In this document: piece by piece, positions 1 to 8,871 of the stretch | How the letters are laid out: every line of letters begins with the position of its first letter | Numbering within the stretch: position 1 is the first letter of the stretch | Assembly (NCBI RefSeq): GCF_014324365.1 | Contig: NZ_QEIG01000021.1 | Coordinates: 1 to 33,477 of the forward strand | DNA: 33,477 bases | Direction: 5' to 3' | DNA from: Algoriphagus sp. AK58 | GTDB lineage: Bacteria; Bacteroidota; Bacteroidia; Cytophagales; Cyclobacteriaceae | Notes under the pieces: generated by a model | The model's database searches: none | What the model saw: the letters and a program-made list of their open reading frames with translations, nothing else | What the model was told of the DNA's origin: nothing | Translations under genes and position numbers: made by a program

Positions 1-45
1 TTAGTATTGTATTGTGCATGATAGCTGTTTTTTTCATTCTTTTTG

Positions 46-69
46 TTTTTTTTTTTTTTTTTTTTTTTT
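46..69. repeat. 24-nt poly-T homopolymer
   Basis: An uninterrupted run of 24 T lies within a T-rich stretch at the left edge of the window. No gene is visible in positions 1-117. It may be a real low-complexity tract or a homopolymer-length error near an assembly edge; the sequence alone cannot decide. Confidence 0.8.
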
Positions 70-117
70 CTTGTCTAACTTTTTGGGGGCACCGCATCGA
101 AAGAAGCAGCTCTTTTA

Positions 118-531
118 TTATTCATCCAGTTTTTTGGACATGTTATCTTCAAATTTTTCCAATAGAGGAATATAGTCTTTCAGAATCCTGTCCAGAAAGT
201 CATGTTGAGTTTCCAGATCATAGATAGGGTTGTATTTGATCCGGTCGATGACGATATCCAACCAGGCCTTGCCATCATCGATCAATTCGGCATGAAAGGC
301 TTCGACAGTCAAATCTCTGCTACCAGAAAACGGACCTTTCCCCATTTTCTCAAAGTATTTGCCCATCAGTTTGAGAGCCAGTTCATGGGTGATTTCAAAA
401 TTGATAATGAGTTCACGATTTGCTTCTGTTGTATTGAGCTTTTTGGCTCGTTGTGAATAGAGTTCCAATTCCTCCAATGCCTTAGCGTACAGTTCCAGGC
501 ATTGTTGGCAGGTTTGAGGTAGGGTTTTCAT
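118..531 (-). CDS. Nucleotidyltransferase substrate-binding protein, HI0074/HEPN-like
   Basis: This 137-residue all-helical protein resembles the HI0074 family of nucleotidyltransferase substrate-binding proteins, which fold like HEPN domains. Family-like features are the FEITHELALKLMGKYFE stretch at about residues 46-62, the SGSRD turn, and the LIDDGKAWLDIVIDR segment. Family members normally pair with a small MNT-type minimal nucleotidyltransferase encoded next to them, sometimes as a HEPN/MNT toxin-antitoxin module. No such partner is visible in positions 1-117 or on the upstream side, where an HtrA protease follows, so the gene is an orphan or its partner lies outside the window. Two in-frame TAA stops occur in tandem at its end. 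The family call is from recognised motifs; any toxin role is not supported. Confidence 0.75.
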   Translation of the reverse strand: MKTLPQTCQQCLELYAKALEELELYSQRAKKLNTTEANRELIINFEITHELALKLMGKYFEKMGKGPFSGSRDLTVEAFHAELIDDGKAWLDIVIDRIKYNPIYDLETQHDFLDRILKDYIPLLEKFEDNMSKKLDE

Positions 532-593
532 TCCGATTGATTTGAAATTAAGGTAAGGAAAATTGGCTATTGAAACTTCAAAATACTCCTTTT

Positions 594-2033
594 TTACCTC
601 ACATTATAACTCTGCATAAATGGTTGCCCGTTTGGTGCGACGCCTTCCAACTTGAGTCTTCCGCTGAATTTTTCCAGGTATTCCCCTAAGACTTTTGGAT
701 CTTTGGCGGGCATCTCATTGACATGAGTAATCACAAATCCATCTCTGAAGCCCAAATCTCTGAGGTATCCACGAGTCAGCGAACTGATCTTGACTCCGTA
801 AGGGATTTTCAGTCGGTCTTTTTCGATGGTATTGACCGCCTCCAATCGAGCACCAATTAGTGCGGAGGAATAATATTCGCGTTTGACGATTCCTGTTCCC
901 CCTTCTAAGTTTTGAAGGGTAAGTGTGGCGGATTTTAAGTCTCCACCTCGCTGATATTCCACGCTGAGCTTATCTCCCGGATAATAGTAAGAAAGTGCTT
1001 CCTCAAAGCTTCCTTTTCCTGTGATTTTCCAGTCTCCAATCCGAGTAATCACATCATTTTTCTGGAGTCCTGCATTTTCCGCAGCTCCATTTCTGAGCGT
1101 GTGCGTTACAATGACGCCATCCAAGGTCTTGAGCTTCATCTCCTCAGCGAGTTCTGGGGTCACTTCCACCACATCGACTCCTGGGATAGCTTTTTGCACC
1201 TCACCGTATTTGATTAAGTCATTGGCGATCTTCATCGCTACATCTACGGGAACTGCAAAACCATAGCCGGTGTAAGAGCCGGTTCGGGAAAGAATGGCGG
1301 TATTGATGCCTACCAATTCACCCCTTACATTGACCAAGGCACCGCCTGAGTTACCGGGATTGATCGGCGCGTCAGTTTGAATGAAGCTTTCGAGAGGAAA
1401 ATCACCTCCAAGGATATTGATTTGCCTTTCCTTGGCAGAAACAATGCCCGCAGTGACGGTAGAGGTCAGGTTGAAGGGGTTGCCCACAGCGAGTACCCAC
1501 TCTCCGATTTGGAGAGTTCGGCTGGACCCGCGCTTGATTTCTGGCAGATTTTCGGCCTCTATTTTCAATACTGCGATGTCGGTGTTTTTATCTGTGCCCA
1601 CCAGTTTGGCTTTGTAGGTTCGCTTTTGATGCACCACTTCGATGGTTTCTGCCCGATCGATTACGTGATTGTTGGTAATGATGTAGCCGTCTTTGGAGAT
1701 AATCACTCCCGAGCCCGTACTGACTTGCTGAGTGGGGCCTGTACCAAAGAAGTAATCAAACATGCTGTACCTGCGGTAATCCGTCCCGCTGAAATTTTTG
1801 ATGAAAACTACGGATTCTGTACTGTTTTGCGAAGCTTCAATGAAGGAAAGAGGCGGATCAGTGCCTAAAGTTGAAATCGAATTTTGACTGGCTACCTGTG
1901 TTGGGATTTGGGACCATGATGGGTATTCTACCTGGCTGGGATTGTCTTCGGGTGCCTGCAAATACATCCAAAGAGCTGCTCCGGCGATACCTGATACAAA
2001 GGGAATTGCGAATGATTTCAGAATTGAGTTCAT
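594..2033 (-). CDS. HtrA/Deg-family periplasmic serine protease with PDZ domains (first copy)
   Basis: A 479-residue S1C protease that degrades or refolds damaged envelope proteins. An N-terminal signal/anchor segment spans about residues 5-25. The trypsin-like domain shows the full triad: His123 in TNNHVID, Asp152 in NTDIAVLK and Ser229 in NPGNSGG. A PDZ domain follows at about 275-375, with a degenerate second PDZ-like region to the C terminus that includes RDGFVITHVN. It is divergent from dxr across a 220-bp intergenic region. A second, better conserved Deg paralog lies at 13714-15216; the two share the region around the active-site Ser and the VKRE linker, so they look like ancient paralogs. 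This copy has a poorly alignable linker at residues 26-75. The family assignment is firm; the DegP versus DegQ label is not. Confidence 0.93.
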   Translation of the reverse strand: MNSILKSFAIPFVSGIAGAALWMYLQAPEDNPSQVEYPSWSQIPTQVASQNSISTLGTDPPLSFIEASQNSTESVVFIKNFSGTDYRRYSMFDYFFGTGPTQQVSTGSGVIISKDGYIITNNHVIDRAETIEVVHQKRTYKAKLVGTDKNTDIAVLKIEAENLPEIKRGSSRTLQIGEWVLAVGNPFNLTSTVTAGIVSAKERQINILGGDFPLESFIQTDAPINPGNSGGALVNVRGELVGINTAILSRTGSYTGYGFAVPVDVAMKIANDLIKYGEVQKAIPGVDVVEVTPELAEEMKLKTLDGVIVTHTLRNGAAENAGLQKNDVITRIGDWKITGKGSFEEALSYYYPGDKLSVEYQRGGDLKSATLTLQNLEGGTGIVKREYYSSALIGARLEAVNTIEKDRLKIPYGVKISSLTRGYLRDLGFRDGFVITHVNEMPAKDPKVLGEYLEKFSGRLKLEGVAPNGQPFMQSYNVR

Positions 2034-2182
2034 GGCTTTAATTTACTGAATGCGGGAAAATTGGTTTGGGTGAGTGTATTCCGTTCACATTTTTTAAGAC
2101 CAGAAAGTAAGATGTATGGATCAAAAATTATCCCAAATGCCAAATTGTGACGAAGTGTACAAGGAAAACTCCCTGTATTTGG

Positions 2183-2190
2183 TAATTTTG
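2183..2190 (+). promoter_or_regulatory. Possible -7 promoter element of dxr
   Basis: TAATTTTG matches the Bacteroidota -7 consensus TAnnTTTG exactly. No good TTTG -33 box lies 19-20 bases upstream, so the call rests on the -7 box alone. It would start the dxr transcript near position 2196 and give a leader of about 58 bases. Confidence 0.35.
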
Positions 2191-2204
2191 TCAGTCTCGG
2201 ATCG

Positions 2205-2230
2205 AACCTTCCGCTTGTCGGAAGGTTTTT
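2205..2230 (+). terminator. Terminator-like hairpin in the dxr leader
   Basis: The arms AACCTTCCG (2205-2213) and CGGAAGGTT (2219-2227) pair perfectly around a 5-base loop, followed by TTTG and more T. It sits 24 bases before the dxr start codon and just downstream of the putative -7 box. It could be an attenuator, or the terminator of a small transcript from the 2034-2200 gap, in which no gene is visible. Confidence 0.55.
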
Positions 2231-2253
2231 GTTTGATCCCAAAGTCCTTTTGA

Positions 2254-3420
2254 ATGACCCAACCCAAAAGAATCGCCATTCTCGGCAGTACAGGAAGTAT
2301 CGGAACCCAAACGCTGGATGTCATCCGGCAGCATCCGGAAGATTTTGTAGTGGAGGTGCTCACCGCTCAAAACAATTGTGATCTTTTGATTTCCCAAGCT
2401 TTGGAATTCAACCCCAACGCGGTGGTGATCGGTAATGAGAGCAATTACCAAAAAGTGAAAGAGGCACTTCTTCCTCATGACATCAAGGTGTTTGCAGGCC
2501 AAAAAGCGATCGCTCAGGTCGTGGAAATGGAGAGCATTGATGTGGTATTGACCGCTTTGGTGGGCTATTCCGGGTTGATTCCTACGGTGCATGCGATCAA
2601 GGCAGGCAAGCAAATTGCTTTGGCCAACAAGGAAACACTGGTAGTAGCGGGAGAAATCATCACAGCTCTGGCAAGGGAAAATGGTGTGAATATTTATCCG
2701 GTTGATTCAGAGCACTCGGCTATTTTTCAGTGTTTGGTAGGAGAGTTTCACAATCCCATTGAGAAAATTATCCTAACTGCTTCCGGAGGCCCTTTCCGTG
2801 GCAAAGACCGAGCATTCTTGGAAACTGTCACCCGAGAGCAAGCACTCAAGCATCCCAATTGGGACATGGGGGCAAAGATCACCATCGATTCCGCATCTCT
2901 AATGAACAAAGGTTTGGAAGTCATCGAGGCCAAGTGGCTTTTTGGATTGAAAACTGAGCAAATCGATGTGGTGGTGCATCCGCAAAGTATTATCCATTCA
3001 CTGGTGCAGTTTGAGGATGGTTCGATCAAAGCACAACTCGGACTACCGGATATGCGTATCCCCATTCAATTTGCCCTGAGTTATCCGCACCGATTGAAAA
3101 GCGACTTTGAGCGGTTCAATTTTGCGAATTATCCAAATTTGACCTTTGAGCAGCCGGATTTGAAAACTTTCCGGAACCTTCAGCTGGCTTTTGACGCGTT
3201 GGCAAAAGGTGGAAATGCTCCTTGTGTCCTCAATGCAGCGAATGAAATTGCAGTGGCAGCTTTTCTCAACCGAGAGGTCGGCTTCCTTCAAATGTCTGAT
3301 CTGATTGAAGAGACTTTGGTAAAAGCTAACTTTGTAGCGCATCCGAGTTTGGAAGATTATGTGGCAAGTGATGCCGAGGCTAGAATGATTACTGAAAATT
3401 TAATTAAGTCTAAAGTATAA
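2254..3420 (+). CDS. dxr: 1-deoxy-D-xylulose 5-phosphate reductoisomerase
   Basis: This 388-residue enzyme carries out the NADPH-dependent rearrangement and reduction of DXP to 2-C-methyl-D-erythritol 4-phosphate, the committed step of the MEP isoprenoid pathway. The NADPH-binding motif GSTGSIG lies at residues 11-17. The divalent-metal ligands are recognisable as Asp151 and Glu153 in PVDSEHSA and Glu222 in LMNKGLEVIEAKWLF. The active-site SGGPF segment starts at about residue 177. Length is normal for the family. The stop codon is immediately followed by the ATG of rseP with no spacer, so the two genes are almost certainly co-transcribed, an arrangement common for dxr and rseP in Bacteroidota. 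Confidence 0.97.
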   Translation: MTQPKRIAILGSTGSIGTQTLDVIRQHPEDFVVEVLTAQNNCDLLISQALEFNPNAVVIGNESNYQKVKEALLPHDIKVFAGQKAIAQVVEMESIDVVLTALVGYSGLIPTVHAIKAGKQIALANKETLVVAGEIITALARENGVNIYPVDSEHSAIFQCLVGEFHNPIEKIILTASGGPFRGKDRAFLETVTREQALKHPNWDMGAKITIDSASLMNKGLEVIEAKWLFGLKTEQIDVVVHPQSIIHSLVQFEDGSIKAQLGLPDMRIPIQFALSYPHRLKSDFERFNFANYPNLTFEQPDLKTFRNLQLAFDALAKGGNAPCVLNAANEIAVAAFLNREVGFLQMSDLIEETLVKANFVAHPSLEDYVASDAEARMITENLIKSKV

Positions 3421-4734
3421 ATGGAAACATTAATTATGGTGGGTCAGCTGCTCCTGGGATTGTCCATCCTAGTGGGCCTTCACGAGCTGGGTCACTTGCT
3501 TACCGCCAAGATGTTTGGCATGAGAGTGGAAAAATTCTCCATCGGTTTTCCTCCAAAAATTGCAGGATTCCAATGGGGTGAAACAGAATATTCGATTGGA
3601 GCGATTCCTTTGGGGGGATTTGTGAAAATCTCCGGAATGGTGGATGAATCCATGGATACTGCCCAATTGGCATCCGAGCCCCAACCTTGGGAATTTCGTG
3701 CCAAGCCGGCTTGGCAGCGGCTGATCGTGATGCTTGGTGGGATCATTGTGAATGTCATTACCGGGATTATCATCTTCGTCGCCTTGGTTTACAAGAATGG
3801 TGAAACCTATTTTTCAAGAGATCAGGTGATTGAAAATGGAATCGTTGCGTACGAATACGGTGAAGCCATAGGCCTGAAAACAGGGGACAAAGTTCTGGAT
3901 ATTAATGGCCAACCTTACCAAAGCATCAATGATCTAAGCAGTGGTTCAGCACTGTTGAGCGAGAATGGCTATTACACCGTAGATCGGGATGGTCAGCAGG
4001 TAAAAATCGAAATTCCGAGAGGGTTTATCAATACCTTCAATTCGGAGGAATCGTTCAGTAAATTTATTGCTGTCCGCTTTCCTTTTGAAGTTGGGGGAGT
4101 AGAACCCGGAAGTGGTGCCGCCGAAGCAGGGATTGATGCAGGGGATAAGATTTTGGCAGTAAACAGCACCCCGATCACTTATTTCGATCAAATGCAATCT
4201 GCGCTTCAGAACTTGAAGAGTCAATCGGCTCAGATTGTCCGTCAGAGAGATTCCCAAATCGACACCTTGAATATTCCGGTTTCAGAGGAGGCAAGAATAG
4301 GTATTGCAGTCAATCCACTGATCGAGCCCGTGAGAAGAGAATATGCCTTTGTGGAGGCAGTGTCAAAAGGTACAGCGAGGGCATTTGGTGTGGTCATCGT
4401 CAATGCCAAGGCACTTGGAAAAATGTTTACCGGAGAGGTTTCAGCCAAGAATGTGAGCGGTCCGATCGGAATGGCCAAAATTTATGGTGCCTCTTGGGAC
4501 TGGGTCAAATTCTGGAGCATTACGGGGTTGATTTCCATGATTTTGGCCTTTATGAACTTGTTGCCCATCCCGGCATTGGATGGAGGTCATGTGATGTTTT
4601 TACTGTACGAAATGGTATCAGGGAGAGCTCCTTCGGATAAATTCCTTGAAAATGCCCAAAAAGTGGGGATGGTTATTTTGCTTGCTTTGATGGTTTTTGC
4701 GATAGGAAATGATATTCTGAAGCTGTTCACCTAA
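3421..4734 (+). CDS. rseP: RseP-type site-2 intramembrane zinc metalloprotease
   Basis: A 437-residue inner-membrane protease of the M50B family, which cuts transmembrane anchors such as anti-sigma factors or signal-peptide remnants. The zinc-binding HELGH motif is at residues 21-25 in the first membrane segment, and the third ligand is Asp387 in the C-terminal NLLPIPALDGGH motif. A second hydrophobic segment, IVMLGGIIVNVITGIIIF, lies at about 102-119. Two PDZ-like domains follow in the periplasmic part, at about 145-195 and 222-300, the second with VEPGSGAAEAGIDAGDKIL. Its ATG directly abuts the dxr stop codon, and a strong terminator follows at 4790. The neighbourhood of Lon and HslU fits a protein quality-control operon region; the actual substrate cannot be read from the sequence. 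Confidence 0.95.
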   Translation: METLIMVGQLLLGLSILVGLHELGHLLTAKMFGMRVEKFSIGFPPKIAGFQWGETEYSIGAIPLGGFVKISGMVDESMDTAQLASEPQPWEFRAKPAWQRLIVMLGGIIVNVITGIIIFVALVYKNGETYFSRDQVIENGIVAYEYGEAIGLKTGDKVLDINGQPYQSINDLSSGSALLSENGYYTVDRDGQQVKIEIPRGFINTFNSEESFSKFIAVRFPFEVGGVEPGSGAAEAGIDAGDKILAVNSTPITYFDQMQSALQNLKSQSAQIVRQRDSQIDTLNIPVSEEARIGIAVNPLIEPVRREYAFVEAVSKGTARAFGVVIVNAKALGKMFTGEVSAKNVSGPIGMAKIYGASWDWVKFWSITGLISMILAFMNLLPIPALDGGHVMFLLYEMVSGRAPSDKFLENAQKVGMVILLALMVFAIGNDILKLFT

Positions 4735-4789
4735 GCTACATACCTGCCAAATTGACCTTTTTTCCTTTTGGCATTTCTATTGAACCTTT

Positions 4790-4829
4790 AGGAAGAACCT
4801 TCGGAAATTGAAGGTTCTTCTTCTATTTT
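4790..4829 (+). terminator. Intrinsic terminator of the dxr-rseP unit
   Basis: The arms AAGAACCTTC (4793-4802) and GAAGGTTCTT (4810-4819) pair perfectly, extend by about three more pairs, and close a 7-base loop. A T-rich tail, CTTCTATTTT, follows. Confidence 0.85.
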
Positions 4830-4839
4830 AGCTAATTCG

Positions 4840-4856
4840 TGACAGCGCTGCTGTCA
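4840..4856. promoter_or_regulatory. Perfect palindrome upstream of lon
   Basis: TGACAGC and GCTGTCA form a perfect inverted repeat with a GCT spacer, ending 10 bases before the lon ATG. It has no T-tract, so it looks like a protein-binding operator or a 5'-UTR hairpin rather than a terminator. It does not match the CIRCE heat-shock operator. Confidence 0.5.
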
Positions 4857-4866
4857 ATCTGTCTAT

Positions 4867-7344
4867 ATGAGCCAATTCGAAAATTCTTTATTCCAAAACC
4901 TTATGAACGGGGATTATGCCGGTGAAGGGGATCTGATCCAGTTGATTACCGATGAGGAGGAGGAAGATACAGGCAAGGAGGAGTTTGGAGACGAAATTCC
5001 TGTCCTTTCGGTTAGAAATACTGTTCTTTTCCCGGGCGTGGTAATTCCAATCACGGTAGGTCGGCAGCGCTCGATCAGATTGGTCAAAAAAGCCCATAAA
5101 GGAAATAAACTGATCGGTGTCTGCGCGCAGATCAATCCCAATCATGATGATCCTTCTTGGGAAGATATATACCATGTCGGCACCCTTGCCAAAATCATTA
5201 AGATGATCGTGCTTCCTGATGGAAATACTACGATCATTATTCAGGGGAAAAAGCGATTCAAGATCCGGGAACAGGTTACTGACGACCCTTACTTTATTGC
5301 CAAAGTAGATTATCTGGAGGAAAACTTCCCGAAAAACTCTAAAAAGATCAAAGCTTTGGAGGAATCCCTGAAGGATGCAGCAACCAAAATCCTTCACCTT
5401 AATCCTGAGATTCCCCGGGAAGCCCAAGTGGCTTTGGATAATATTGACAATACGCCATTCCTCACGCACTTTCTCTCCTCCAATATCAATGCTCCTGTAG
5501 AGGCTAAGCAGCGTCTTCTAGAGATTAACGATGGAGTAGAGCGGGCTACGCTGCTCTTGGAATTCATGATGAAGGACATCCAGATGCTGGAGCTGAAATC
5601 TGAAATCCAAAAGAAAGTACATACAGACATCGATCAGCAACAGCGGGATTATTTCCTTCGTCAGCAGATGAAAGTCCTTCAAACCGAGCTTGGTGAAGAA
5701 GGACCGGAGAAAGAGGTGGAAGATCTTCGTGCCCGGGGAGAAAAGAAAAACTGGCCAGCGGAAGTCAAGAAGCATTTCGAAAAGGAGTTGGATAAGATTT
5801 TACGAATCAATCCATCTGCGGCCGAATATCCTATTGCGCTCAACTATGCTGAAACCATGGTCGAATTGCCATGGAATGAGTTTACGCAGGATAATTTTGA
5901 CCTCAAGCATGCTCGTGCCATTCTGGATGCGGATCACTTTGGTCTTGAAAAAGTAAAGGACAGGATCATCGAATACTTGGCTGTTTTGAAATTGAAGAAC
6001 GACCTCAAAGGTCCGATTCTTTGTCTTTATGGCCCTCCCGGTGTAGGGAAGACTTCACTGGGGAAATCAATAGCTTCTGCTTTGGGAAGAAAATATATCC
6101 GCATGTCTCTTGGAGGCCTTCATGATGAAGCCGAAATCCGTGGACATAGAAAGACCTACGTGGGAGCAATGCCGGGAAAAATTATCCAGAACATGAAGAA
6201 GGTGAAGATCTCCAATCCTGTATTTGTGTTGGATGAGATTGATAAACTATCCTCTGACTTCAGGGGGGATCCTTCTTCGGCATTTTTGGAAGTCTTGGAC
6301 CCTGAGCAAAACAGTGCCTTCATGGACAATTACCTGGAGGTAGAGTATGACCTAAGCAAAGTCTTGTTTATTGCCACAGCCAACTCACTCGATACCATTC
6401 AGCCTGCCCTTCGTGACCGAATGGAAATTATCGAAGTGACCGGCTATACCCAAGAAGAAAAACTGGAAATCGCCAAGCGACATTTGGTACCTAAGCAGCG
6501 AAAAGAGCATGGTCTGAAAACCAAAGACATCTCCTTCGAAAAAGCTGCTCTGGTCAAAATTATTGAAGATTATACCCGTGAATCCGGTGTCAGAAGCCTG
6601 GAGCGAGCGATCGGAAAAGTGATTCGGAATATTGCCAAGTCCATTGCCATGGAGGAGGAATATGACCACAAGATCACACCTGAGGCAGTGAGAAAGATCT
6701 TAGGTTCGGAGATATTCGACAAAGAAATTTATCAGGACAATACAGTAGCAGGTGTGGTAACGGGATTGGCCTGGACCAGTGTGGGGGGAGAAATTCTGTT
6801 TATCGAATCCAGCCTAAGCAGGGGAAGAGGAAAATTGACACTTTCCGGCCAGTTGGGAGAGGTGATGAAGGAGTCGGCAATGACCGCACTTTCTTACCTC
6901 AAATCCAAAGCTGAAAAGCTTGGAATCGACCACCGTGTATTTGACCAATATGATCTTCATATTCACGTGCCTGCGGGTGCGGTACCCAAAGATGGACCTT
7001 CCGCAGGGATCACCATGCTTACGGCGATGGCTTCTGTCTACACCCAGCGAAAGGTAAAAGCCAAGGTGGCAATGACCGGGGAGATCAGCTTGATCGGAAA
7101 GGTCATGCCTGTAGGCGGGATCAAGGAGAAAATCCTGGCCGCCAAACGTGCAGGGATCAAAGAGATCATTCTGTGCAAGAAAAACAAAAGGGATATCGAA
7201 GAAATCGATGCTCAGTACATCAAGGGTATTGAGTTCCATTTTGTAGACAAAGTGGATGAGGTATTGAATATCGCTTTGACCAAGACCAAAGTGGAAAACC
7301 CGCTAAAATTCACTTTCTCTTCCAAATCCAAGTCTGCTGAATAA
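4867..7344 (+). CDS. lon: ATP-dependent protease Lon
   Basis: This 825-residue cytoplasmic AAA+ protease unfolds and degrades misfolded and regulatory proteins. The N-terminal LON substrate-recognition domain begins at about residue 43 with PVLSVRNTVLFPG and is preceded by an acidic tail. A coiled-coil region lies at about 235-300. The AAA+ module has Walker A GPPGVGKT at 389-396 (Lys395) and Walker B FVLDEID with Asp456 and Glu457. The C-terminal S16 protease domain carries the Ser712-Lys755 catalytic dyad in KDGPSAG and GGIKEK. Length and order are typical of bacterial LonA. A perfect palindrome sits just upstream and a strong terminator just downstream, so it is probably monocistronic and separately controlled. 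Confidence 0.98.
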   Translation: MSQFENSLFQNLMNGDYAGEGDLIQLITDEEEEDTGKEEFGDEIPVLSVRNTVLFPGVVIPITVGRQRSIRLVKKAHKGNKLIGVCAQINPNHDDPSWEDIYHVGTLAKIIKMIVLPDGNTTIIIQGKKRFKIREQVTDDPYFIAKVDYLEENFPKNSKKIKALEESLKDAATKILHLNPEIPREAQVALDNIDNTPFLTHFLSSNINAPVEAKQRLLEINDGVERATLLLEFMMKDIQMLELKSEIQKKVHTDIDQQQRDYFLRQQMKVLQTELGEEGPEKEVEDLRARGEKKNWPAEVKKHFEKELDKILRINPSAAEYPIALNYAETMVELPWNEFTQDNFDLKHARAILDADHFGLEKVKDRIIEYLAVLKLKNDLKGPILCLYGPPGVGKTSLGKSIASALGRKYIRMSLGGLHDEAEIRGHRKTYVGAMPGKIIQNMKKVKISNPVFVLDEIDKLSSDFRGDPSSAFLEVLDPEQNSAFMDNYLEVEYDLSKVLFIATANSLDTIQPALRDRMEIIEVTGYTQEEKLEIAKRHLVPKQRKEHGLKTKDISFEKAALVKIIEDYTRESGVRSLERAIGKVIRNIAKSIAMEEEYDHKITPEAVRKILGSEIFDKEIYQDNTVAGVVTGLAWTSVGGEILFIESSLSRGRGKLTLSGQLGEVMKESAMTALSYLKSKAEKLGIDHRVFDQYDLHIHVPAGAVPKDGPSAGITMLTAMASVYTQRKVKAKVAMTGEISLIGKVMPVGGIKEKILAAKRAGIKEIILCKKNKRDIEEIDAQYIKGIEFHFVDKVDEVLNIALTKTKVENPLKFTFSSKSKSAE

Positions 7345-7361
7345 ACCACCTATTCGATAGG

Positions 7362-7391
7362 GGCTTCCTTGTGATTCAGGGAGGCCTTTTT
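7362..7391 (+). terminator. Intrinsic terminator of lon
   Basis: The arms GGCTTCCTT (7362-7370) and AGGGAGGCC (7378-7386) form nine pairs including two G-U wobbles, with a 7-base loop and then TTTTT. Confidence 0.85.
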
Positions 7392-7440
7392 CACTCTTTT
7401 TCGAAGCGGAGAAAGCTTCAACTTCTTAAACCACAACATC

Positions 7441-8838
7441 ATGAATCAAATCGAATCACTTACTCCCAGACAGATTGTCGAAGAGCTTGATAAATACATC
7501 ATCGGTCAAAAAGATGCCAAGCGAAATGTGGCGATCGCACTTCGAAACAGGATACGCCGAATGATGGTCAAATCGGATATCCAAAAAGACATTGTGCCCA
7601 ACAATATCCTGATGATCGGAAGTACCGGTGTCGGAAAAACCGAAATTGCCCGTCGTTTGGCCAAAATTGCACAAGCTCCATTTACCAAAGTGGAAGCCTC
7701 CAAATTCACTGAAGTAGGCTATGTAGGTCGGGATGTGGAAAGCATGGTGAGAGATCTCGTAGAGCAAAGTGTCCACTTGGTAAGAGAGGTGAAAAAAGAA
7801 GAGGTGAAAGTGAAGGCTGCCGAAGCGGTGGAGGAAGTCATCTTGGATATTCTTATTCCTCCGGTAAAAAGTGCGGGCTTCACAAGACCTATGTCCATCA
7901 ATCCTGAATTAGAGAGTGAGCCCAATTCAGATACCGAGTTGAATGAACGTACCCGTGAACGTTTCCGGGAAAAGCTTCGCAACGGAGAATTGGATGAGCG
8001 AAAAATCGAGATCAATGTCAAAGCGGCTGCTCCTGTAGGAATCGGGATGATCGGCAACGGCATGATCGATGATGCCAGCATGGCAGGTCTGCAGGATATG
8101 ATCTCAGGCATGATGCCTAAAAAAACGAAAAAGAGGAAGCTTTCCATCGCTGAAGCACGAAAGGTGCTGCTCGAGGAGGAAATGTCCAAACTGATTGATT
8201 TTGATGAGGTCAAAGAAGAGGCGATTCGACTTGCCGAAAACAACGGGATCATCTTCATCGATGAGATCGATAAAATCGCCTCCAAGTCCGGAAAAGGAGG
8301 CGGCGGGCCTGATGTAAGTCGTGAGGGTGTGCAGCGGGATTTGCTTCCGATCGTGGAGGGTTCCAGCGTGAATACCAAATACGGAGTGATCAATACCGAT
8401 CATATTCTCTTTATCGCAGCAGGAGCATTTCACGTCAGCAAGCCTTCGGATTTGATCCCAGAGCTTCAGGGTCGATTCCCGATCAGAGTGGAGTTGCAGA
8501 GCTTGACTCAGGAGGATTTCACACGAATCCTGAAAGAACCCAAGAACGCTTTGACTAAGCAGTATCAGGCCTTGTTTGAAGCAGAAGAGGTGTCTTTGGC
8601 CTTCACGGATGAAGCGATCGATGAGATTGCTCGATTGGCGTTTTTAATCAATCAGGAGGTAGAGAATATTGGCGCAAGAAGACTTCATACCGTAATGAGT
8701 CATTTGCTCAATGACTTCCTGTTTGAAGTTCCTGATCTGATCGAACCCAATTCCAAGATCATGGTGACCCGTGAAATGGTACAGGAGCGGTTAAACACTT
8801 TGGTCAAGAACAGAGATTTGTCGCAATATATTTTATAA
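7441..8838 (+). CDS. hslU: HslU, ATPase subunit of the HslUV protease
   Basis: A 465-residue AAA+ unfoldase of the Clp/Hsp100 family that feeds proteins into the HslV peptidase. Visible features are the N-terminal LTPRQIVEELDKYIIGQ segment, Walker A GSTGVGKT at 60-67, the GYVG pore loop at 93-96, an inserted I-domain rich in charged residues at about 110-240, and Walker B IIFIDEID with Asp274 and Glu275. The C terminus DLSQYIL resembles the tail that HslU inserts into HslV, so a functional HslV partner is expected. No hslV gene is adjacent: lon and its terminator lie upstream and an SDR gene lies downstream. In many bacteria hslV directly precedes hslU, so here it must lie elsewhere. Confidence 0.96.
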   Translation: MNQIESLTPRQIVEELDKYIIGQKDAKRNVAIALRNRIRRMMVKSDIQKDIVPNNILMIGSTGVGKTEIARRLAKIAQAPFTKVEASKFTEVGYVGRDVESMVRDLVEQSVHLVREVKKEEVKVKAAEAVEEVILDILIPPVKSAGFTRPMSINPELESEPNSDTELNERTRERFREKLRNGELDERKIEINVKAAAPVGIGMIGNGMIDDASMAGLQDMISGMMPKKTKKRKLSIAEARKVLLEEEMSKLIDFDEVKEEAIRLAENNGIIFIDEIDKIASKSGKGGGGPDVSREGVQRDLLPIVEGSSVNTKYGVINTDHILFIAAGAFHVSKPSDLIPELQGRFPIRVELQSLTQEDFTRILKEPKNALTKQYQALFEAEEVSLAFTDEAIDEIARLAFLINQEVENIGARRLHTVMSHLLNDFLFEVPDLIEPNSKIMVTREMVQERLNTLVKNRDLSQYIL

Positions 8839-8871
8839 TAATCGGGGTGCTTTTGGGTGCCATGTTGACTT

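Noticed and set aside
1377..1868. 163-codon plus-strand frame
   Set aside because: It is antisense to the catalytic domain of the first Deg protease, which has clear family motifs.
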